DNA of 28,871 nucleotides from the NCBI RefSeq assembly GCF_001186125.1, contig NW_014040454.1, forward strand, positions 117,769-146,639. The letters run 5' to 3'. The notes under the pieces were generated by a model that worked only from the letters and a program-made list of their open reading frames with translations, ran no database searches and had not been told where the DNA came from. Made by a program: the position numbers and the translations under genes. Position 1 is the stretch's first letter. Every line of letters starts with the position of its first letter. Positions 23,602 to 28,871 of this stretch are shown here, piece after piece. This DNA is from Sphaeroforma arctica JP610. Lineage: Eukaryota; Opisthokonta; Ichthyosporea; Ichthyophonida.

Positions 23602-23731
23602 TCACGATGGTAGATCATATATTTATTTTCTACGAAATAATTTTCTGTACCCTTATAATAGTATGTCACGATGGTACATTATGAATTTATATTTTTATGA
23701 ATTGATTTTTCCGTACCCTTAAAATAGTCTG
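23602..23731. repeat. Two-copy tandem duplication, ~65-bp unit
   Basis: Copies at 23602-23665 and 23666-23731 share TCACGATGGTA, an AT-rich middle and GTACCCTTA-AATAGT-TGTC. Divergence is moderate. Non-coding. Confidence 0.85.
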
Positions 23732-24066
23732 TCATCAGACAGAGAACGTGCCGACGGTCGCGCGTGACGATCGAATGCAATTCATCACTCAGATTATCAC
23801 AGGTTGCAATAGTATGAAATGTTGTTGTAATTGACTGGCTGGTGTGGAGGGTAGGAAGCGTGGAAACTGAACGGGTGGGACGATATTTGCTTACCAGCCA
23901 CACGCTGGCTCGGGTTCTGATCTTTTAGAATTCGAGGGTTTTCTATATGAAGCACTCAACGGTGTACGCCGGAAAATATTTGGGAATGCAGTGTGTACGG
24001 TGAAGTTCCTGCTGTCAGATTTAGAACTGCCACTTTGAACTAATAGAGGGGAATGGAAGGTTAGCA
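23732..24066. other. No recognised gene
   Basis: A minus-strand frame at 23679-23903 is Ser/Thr-rich and has no motif. Nothing supports it as a gene. Confidence 0.4.
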
Positions 24067-24538
24067 AATGTTGAGTTCGTATGATTTAGCTATATATATA
24101 TGATATATAATATATACTTTAACATAATATAATAATATAGATAGTATAGATGATATATATACATACATAAAATATATAAACACAGACACAGACATATATA
24201 TATATATATATACATATATGTATGTATTTATAAGGTATATATATGTGTATATCAAAATATATGTATATGTATATATCAATATCAAAATCAAAATCAACAG
24301 CAATAGCAATAGCAATATATATCAATATCAATATCAATAGCAATAGCAATATTTATCAATATATGTGCGCTTATATATATATTGCACCTATCCTGCCAAG
24401 GATATATATATATATGTATCAAGATATATATATGTGTATTTCAATATATATGTATATGTATATATGAATATGAACATGAATTTGGATATTAATATCAATA
24501 TATACATATATATATATATTGCACCTATCCTGCCAAGG
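24067..24538. repeat. AT-rich compound microsatellite with repeated 18-mer
   Basis: TA, TATG and hexamer repeats of ATCAAT/AGCAAT type alternate. The 18-mer GCACCTATCCTGCCAAGG occurs at 24384-24401 and again at 24521-24538, offset 137. In both cases it ends a TA tract, so the unit duplicated was TA-tract plus 18-mer. Frames through it encode Tyr/Ile/Ser/Asn repeats and are not genes. It lies just past the 3' end of BUB1. Confidence 0.9.
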
Positions 24539-24566
24539 GTATTTGCTTTCTACTACTTTTTTATTA

Positions 24567-26144
24567 TTATCGTCGTACCTTTCCACCTGTACTAGCCCTA
24601 TAGCGCTGAACTAGCGATATTTGTTCCTTCAATTGAGCATTCAACTTACAAACTCGCTTTGGATCCCGCAATTCCCTTTCAATCCTAATCCGGTATGGTG
24701 CCAAGCTGGGAGCCTCATCTGCAGGATTGATATTCAAGAACGTATCGAAAAGCTCGGCCCATAAATCGGCCTGCCAATAGCTGTAATTCGAATATTGGGT
24801 TCAGATAATAGAATCAGGGTTAAGATAATATCTAACTCAGCTATTTGAGACACTGGGGTGTGCCAAAATCTTAGTATACGTACAGCAAGTATTGATAACA
24901 ACCCGAACCAAATCGGGTTCTCCACAAACACAACAAGCCGATGCACGAGCGTACAACTGTGCTGGTTCCAGGGTGGGAGGTAGGGTAGGATAATTAGCTT
25001 CTGCGGATAATGGGATTTAGGGTTTATGGTTCAAGAAAACCGAATAAACCTCATGATCAACCTGGATGACGAAGCACTTAGCAACCCCGCATACCTGTTC
25101 ATGAAACTAAAAACCCTACACATCTGCCCATACATGCTATAGTTCTTGTACAGAGTCCGCCTAGAACGCACTGATACGCAAGTAAACCTTGCGAGAGAAC
25201 GGCACACATGGCCCTACTCCTCCAATCCCTTTCATCATTTTTACGAATAGACTCATACACTTCATCCTTTTTACGAATAGACGCATACAATTATTTTCAG
25301 GAATAGACTCACAAACTTCATTTTTAAAAATAGACTCATAAACTTCATCGTTGTTAGGAATAAACTCATAAACACCATCATTTTAGGAATAGACTCGTAT
25401 ATAAATATCACTCCTGGGTGTCTGGGCCATCGTACCGTTTGAAGGCTTCTTTGGGCTTCCACCGCGATCCGCGTTTCTCAACACTCATATATCTCTTATG
25501 GAACAGGCAGTGGATGATGCCAAGCACTCCGAAGGTGTCCACCTACCGAATGAGGACAAGTGAATGAGGACAAGTGAATGAGGACAAGCGAATGAGCATA
25601 AGCGGATGATGCCAAGCGAATGAGGACAAGCGAATGAGGACAAGTGAATGAGGACAAGCGAATGAGGACATAGACATAGACACAAACACAGACACAGACA
25701 CGTGTACATACACATATACATACACAGACACATATACATACACTTGGTAGTTCAGTGTTGTAGGTCCTTATCCGTAGTCTCTTTTCCGTGCAAGGTACAT
25801 ACCTGATAGCGCCATGGCCTGTGAGCAGCCATCTCCATACAAATAAACCCCTCGGTTTTATTTGACCCCGAAAACTGAGTTTGCGCTGGGTATAGCGCAC
25901 AGTCTACACTGCGTCCAAAGTCGATCAGCTGCAGTCCGAATTCTTCCCAGTCCGGGTTTTTATCCGGCGACCAATCAGAATCGGGGATTCTGTTGTATAG
26001 CGCGGAGGGGGGCAATGGGGTGAGTATGCGACATAGGCGAAAGAAAGGAATGGCCTTTTACCCAAAGTCAATAGAAGACACCCGTCACAATCGGATGCAT
26101 ACACACCGAAAATAAAATGCATGTATATGTATGTTAATGACATG

Positions 26145-26175
<31 letters not shown>

Positions 26176-26192
26176 CTATACCTATATATGTA

Positions 26193-26223
<31 letters not shown>

Positions 26224-28796
26224 GATATATTTGCCGTGTCTATTAGGAGGGGGTTGGCTTTGATCTGATACTGCTGTTTGTCGGGGTGCGTATTGTAGTG
26301 TAGGACGAAGCTTGTCACACGTGCCAATATGAAACAAATTTCAAATAACACCACACTGTCGGAAATTCACACATCCCGATACACAGCTACGGCGCGACTA
26401 TACCACCACACACTGCCGTTTGTTGTCACAACATAGGCCAATATACGACAATATGTGACATGTCGTAAACCACCATACATCGACCAACACGCACCCGACC
26501 ATTCTGCGCAGTAAAAAGCTGCAGAATTCTCGATCCACGCTTCGTGTGTTTTCTACAACAGGTGCCAATAAACGACATGTCATACATACACCATACTTCG
26601 ACAAAACATACAGATCAGCCCATCCACCCGGGTAAAGTGCTCAAATATATCCAATACACGACATGTCGTATATACACAACACCGACCGCACAACCTCCTC
26701 GGGTCCATTGCGCAGCAACAACAGAAGCCAATACACAACAATATACGACATGTCGTATATCCACAACACAAACAGCTCAACCTACCCAGGTCCATTGCGT
26801 AACAAGAAGTTATCTGGTTTGAGATCGCCGTGTAGTATGTCACACGCGTGTAAGACCTCCACTATACGCATTATCTCAACAGCGTAGAACATCACCAGCT
26901 CCAATGGCATGCTCACACCAGCCGAGTCGTAGGCATTTACCGCGTCGAGTAGAGAGCCTATGGATGGGTGTGTATGTATGGACTGTATAAGTACATGCAG
27001 GTGTGTATAAGATGAGGTGCAGCTGTGTGCAACCTTGGATGGGTGGGGTGAGGGGTATGTGTATACATACCGTTTAACACAAGATGAGCTACATAGCTAT
27101 GTAACTGTATGTCCCCAACCCCGTTTACTATGGGATGAAGTAGTTCGATATATTAAGGTCTGTACTACAGTGGGGCTGTATTACAAATTCAGTATCTCAA
27201 CTTCAGTTTCGCATAACTATGGCTGCATCCGCATACACATGCAGGTTGTGTGCCTGTCCAAGATACACACACACACACACACACACGCACACACACACAC
27301 ACACACCTCCATACTAAATAGTCAACCATGACTATGGCTGCATCCGCATACACATGCAGGTTGTGTGCCTGTCCAAAGACACGGTAGTTTGTGGTGGTGC
27401 TGAGGTGTGGTGGCAGCAGCTTAAAGCGTCGCTGCAGCTCATGTGCGATGTAGGACTCCCACTGACCAATGGCCCGCCTAGTGACTTTCATGGCGTACAG
27501 TCTGGATATGGGAAATGGGAATGGAAAATAGGAAATGGAAAATAGGAAATGGGAATGGAAAATGAGACATGGGGATGAGAATAGGAATGGGAAATAAATG
27601 GAAAATGGGGATGGGAAATGAGGATGAGGAATGGGAAAAGAGAATGGCAATGGCAAATGAAAGTGGGAATGTGAATGTGAATGGAAATTGGTATGTGTAT
27701 GCGAATGAGAAGATATGTGCACATAATTCAGTAAGTACACAAGTACTATACTATACAACACAATACATACGCAAGCAACACTATACATACACAAGCACTA
27801 TACTACACAATACTACACACACACAAGTACTATACTATACAACACTATATATACACAAGTACTATACTACACAACACTACACACACACAAGTATTATACT
27901 ACGCAACACTACACACACACGCGTTCTATACTATACAACACTATATATACACAAGTACTATACTACACAACACTACACACACACAAGTACTATACTACAC
28001 AACACTACACACACACATGTACTCTCCTGAATGTATTTACATATAGCGTCTATTCTAAACCACTCCTATCACAACACTCACTGTGTGCTGTGGTGCTGTG
28101 GCGGGTCGGTGTGTTCTGCCAAGTAGACCTTCGCCCACGCACCCACGCCAATGCATTTGACTACAACGTAGGCCATACCATCGGCTGTACACACAGAGAT
28201 CAGACCGTTGAGGAGAGTGGGTAAGTCACGGTGACGACGTATGATGGGGTTAGTAGGATATACAGTGGATGGGGTGTGTGTGTAGGTATGATTGGGACGG
28301 TGGATAGGACTCCTTCAGTTATCGTTGATCGGGGCTGTGCTCTCCAAACAGCGCAAGACACAGTGGGGGCCATGGTACAGACTCATAGATGTATAAACAC
28401 CCATACAGATAGGTATGTATATATACTACATATACTTAGCACACACTCATAGATATACCATATAAATACGTATCAATATATACTCTGAGCACACAATCAT
28501 AGATACATAAACACCCATACGAATACGTATGCATATATACTATACATACTCTGAGCACACACACATGGATACATAAACACCCATACGAATACGTTTATTA
28601 GATCCACGTCCGGGAGGGGCATACATGGTACACACACACACACACACACATATATATATGTGAACCTACCGAGCACAACAGATTTTCTGAGGCTCTTTCG
28701 GTTGTCGCTTATTGGAGGCGCACTCTCCTCTAAACAGCGGAACACACAGTGATTGGGCATTTGCACACACTCAAGACACGCACGGACATTCTTCTC
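24567..28796 (-). CDS. BUB1: BUB1/MadBub spindle-checkpoint kinase, C-terminal part, seven exons
   Basis: Exons in transcript order: 28796-28670, 28184-28082, 27501-27305, 26957-26786, 25989-25803, 25542-25436, 24780-24567 (1107 nt, 368 residues plus TAA). All introns are GT-AG and all phases agree; the 5' end lies beyond the window. BUB1 is the kinetochore Ser/Thr kinase that phosphorylates histone H2A and drives the mitotic checkpoint. Residues 1-43 form a Cys-rich linker (CLECVQMPNHCVFRC). The kinase domain is complete: Gly-loop GVGAWAKVY (55-63), Lys82 in YAMKV, WESYI (Glu92), SLLDAVNAY (144-152), HGDLKPDNFLL (185-195), LIDFG with Asp223, the BUB1-type RPWRYQVDTFGVLG (257-270), and the C-terminal ADLWAELFDTFLN (302-314). 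HGD instead of HRD and the WRYQVD-FG segment are BUB1-family traits. DFG replaces the DLG of human BUB1. All catalytic residues are present, so it looks active. It could be a fused MadBub, since the N-terminus is not visible. Confidence 0.95.
25231..25400. repeat. Intronic minisatellite, six units of 26-30 bp
   Basis: Imperfect units built on TTCATC-TTTT-GGAATAGACTCATAAAC lie in the last BUB1 intron (24781-25435), close to the donor of the 25436-25542 exon. Units: 25231, 25261, 25291, 25317, 25344, 25374. The frames through them are not coding. Confidence 0.9.
25547..25672. repeat. 14-bp minisatellite, nine units, abutting a splice acceptor
   Basis: Unit CGAATGAGGACAAG (plus strand) repeats at exactly 14-bp spacing from 25547 to 25672; the fourth, fifth and ninth copies are degenerate. 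On the transcript the unit is CTTGTCCTCATTCG, and the last unit is followed directly by GTAG and then the exon starting at 25542. The array therefore forms the whole pyrimidine-rich tract of this intron's 3' end. Confidence 0.95.
26143..26230. repeat. CA and TA microsatellite in BUB1 intron
   Basis: A CA run is followed by TA repeats inside the intron between the HGDLKPDN exon and the DFG exon. Non-coding. Confidence 0.9.
26437..26810. repeat. About four ~80-bp tandem units carrying copies of an exon end
   Basis: Units begin near 26437, 26563, 26650 and 26727 (CCAATA-ACGACATGTCGTA). They end with versions of CCCAGGTCCATTGCG at about 26493, 26625, 26696 and 26781. The last of these is the real 3' end and donor of the BUB1 exon 26957-26786 (RNGPG, then GTAGG). 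The intron-side copies are degenerate forms of the same exon-intron junction. Confidence 0.85.
27216..27307. repeat. 46-bp perfect exon copy plus CA microsatellite in BUB1 intron
   Basis: 27216-27261 repeats 27331-27376 of the BUB1 exon without a mismatch (ACTATGGCTGCATCCGCATA... to ...GCCTGTCCAA), offset 115. A CA tract (about 27268-27307) lies between the copy and the exon's donor. The exon stretch encodes the strand GQAHNLHVYADAAIV of the kinase N-lobe. Confidence 0.95.
27505..27710. repeat. Purine-rich GGAAATG repeat next to splice acceptor
   Basis: About 200 bases of imperfect GGAAAT, GGGAATGGAAAAT and similar units. On the BUB1 transcript this is a nearly unbroken pyrimidine stretch (CATTTCC type) that runs into the acceptor at 27502-27503. 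Frames through it are not genes. Confidence 0.9.
27731..28020. repeat. 32-bp minisatellite in BUB1 intron
   Basis: Units of the form ACACAAGTACTATACTACAC-AACACTACACAC repeat with 32-bp period, with two variant types (CTACAC and CTATAT) interleaved. It lies in the intron after the Gly-loop exon. A long Thr/Tyr/His frame runs through it by chance. Confidence 0.95.
28305..28380 (-). pseudogene. Decayed copy of a BUB1 exon inside the next intron
   Basis: The minus strand reads PHCVLRCLESTAPIND, matching NHCVFRCLEESAPPISD of the BUB1 exon 28796-28670, and the nucleotide similarity covers about 75 bases. A stop codon follows in frame (after IND-N) and the length differs, so it is unlikely to be used as an alternative exon. 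It lies in the intron immediately downstream of its source exon. Confidence 0.85.
28385..28610. repeat. Minisatellite between exon and its copy
   Basis: Imperfect units of about 55-65 bp (CATAGATA-ATAAACACCCATACGAATACG-TAT, then ACTCTGAGCACACA) repeat three to four times in the BUB1 intron 28185-28669. Confidence 0.85.
28631..28660. repeat. CA/TA microsatellite
   Basis: A CA run followed by TATATATATG, just intronic of the donor at 28669. Confidence 0.9.
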
Positions 28797-28809
28797 CTGT
28801 ATTGTGATG

Positions 28810-28811
<2 letters not shown>

Positions 28812-28853
<42 letters not shown>
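28812..28853. repeat. GA microsatellite
   Basis: A GA run of about 42 bases. On the BUB1 transcript it is a CT tract just upstream of the acceptor at 28797-28798, so it probably serves as the polypyrimidine tract. Confidence 0.95.
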
Positions 28854-28856
<3 letters not shown>

Positions 28857-28871
28857 TACTACTACCTACTA

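Noticed and set aside
24243-24595. Frames rich in Ile/Tyr/Asn/Ser
   Set aside because: They arise from TA and hexamer microsatellites. The same applies to 13-243.
26544-26887. Thr/His-rich frames on both strands
   Set aside because: They read through the ~80-bp repeat units in a BUB1 intron and the adjoining exon in the wrong frame.
27733-28020. Possible CRISPR-like array (32-bp period)
   Set aside because: The units are contiguous with no unique spacers, and the setting is a eukaryotic intron.
27569-28030. 153-residue plus-strand frame
   Set aside because: It reads through the purine-rich repeat and the 32-bp minisatellite inside a BUB1 intron and encodes only repeats (Tyr/Thr/His).

Overview
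The window is nuclear DNA from an intron-rich, gene-poor eukaryote. Two host protein genes can be rebuilt as spliced genes with GT-AG introns and matching reading phases. A cytosolic-type tRNA-Leu carries a Pol III T-run terminator. Most of the rest is decayed mobile-element coding DNA and short tandem duplications. A unicellular relative of animals such as an ichthyosporean (for example Sphaeroforma) would fit the loose gene spacing, simple-sequence introns and protein style. That placement is an inference; the sequence does not prove it.

Layout. 1-160 is a TA/TG microsatellite. 297-2013 (+) is a three-exon gene for mitochondrial ribosomal protein bS6m (MRPS6). 2124-2672 is a diverged two-copy tandem duplication. 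2.7-9.5 kb has no gene I can name; it holds a hAT transposase fragment (about 5.1-5.25 kb), a second two-copy duplication (5.86-6.6 kb) and several short unplaced coding-like stretches. 10.2-12.2 kb (-) is a broken, unclassified transposase-like gene. 12.67-13.13 kb is a repeat cluster around an assembly gap. 14.9-20.0 kb (+) carries several coding relics, including a broken gene at 17.8-19.96 kb with a zinc-finger-like segment. 20.3-21.97 kb (-) is another broken coding relic. 22369-22452 (-) is tRNA-Leu(UAA). 22649-23336 (+) holds two adjacent, damaged reading frames of unknown family. 24.07-24.54 kb is AT-rich repeat.

24567 to the right edge (-) is the 3' part of a BUB1/MadBub spindle-checkpoint kinase gene. 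Seven exons encode 368 residues, including the complete kinase domain with its catalytic residues.

The most interesting signal lies inside the BUB1 gene. Three of its introns contain copies of pieces of the exon just upstream: a decayed ~75-bp exon copy, a perfect 46-bp copy, and about four ~80-bp units carrying the exon end. Other introns hold minisatellites, one of which runs directly into a splice acceptor. Together with at least five two-copy tandem duplications elsewhere, this suggests that local tandem duplication is a main force shaping this genome and enlarging its introns.
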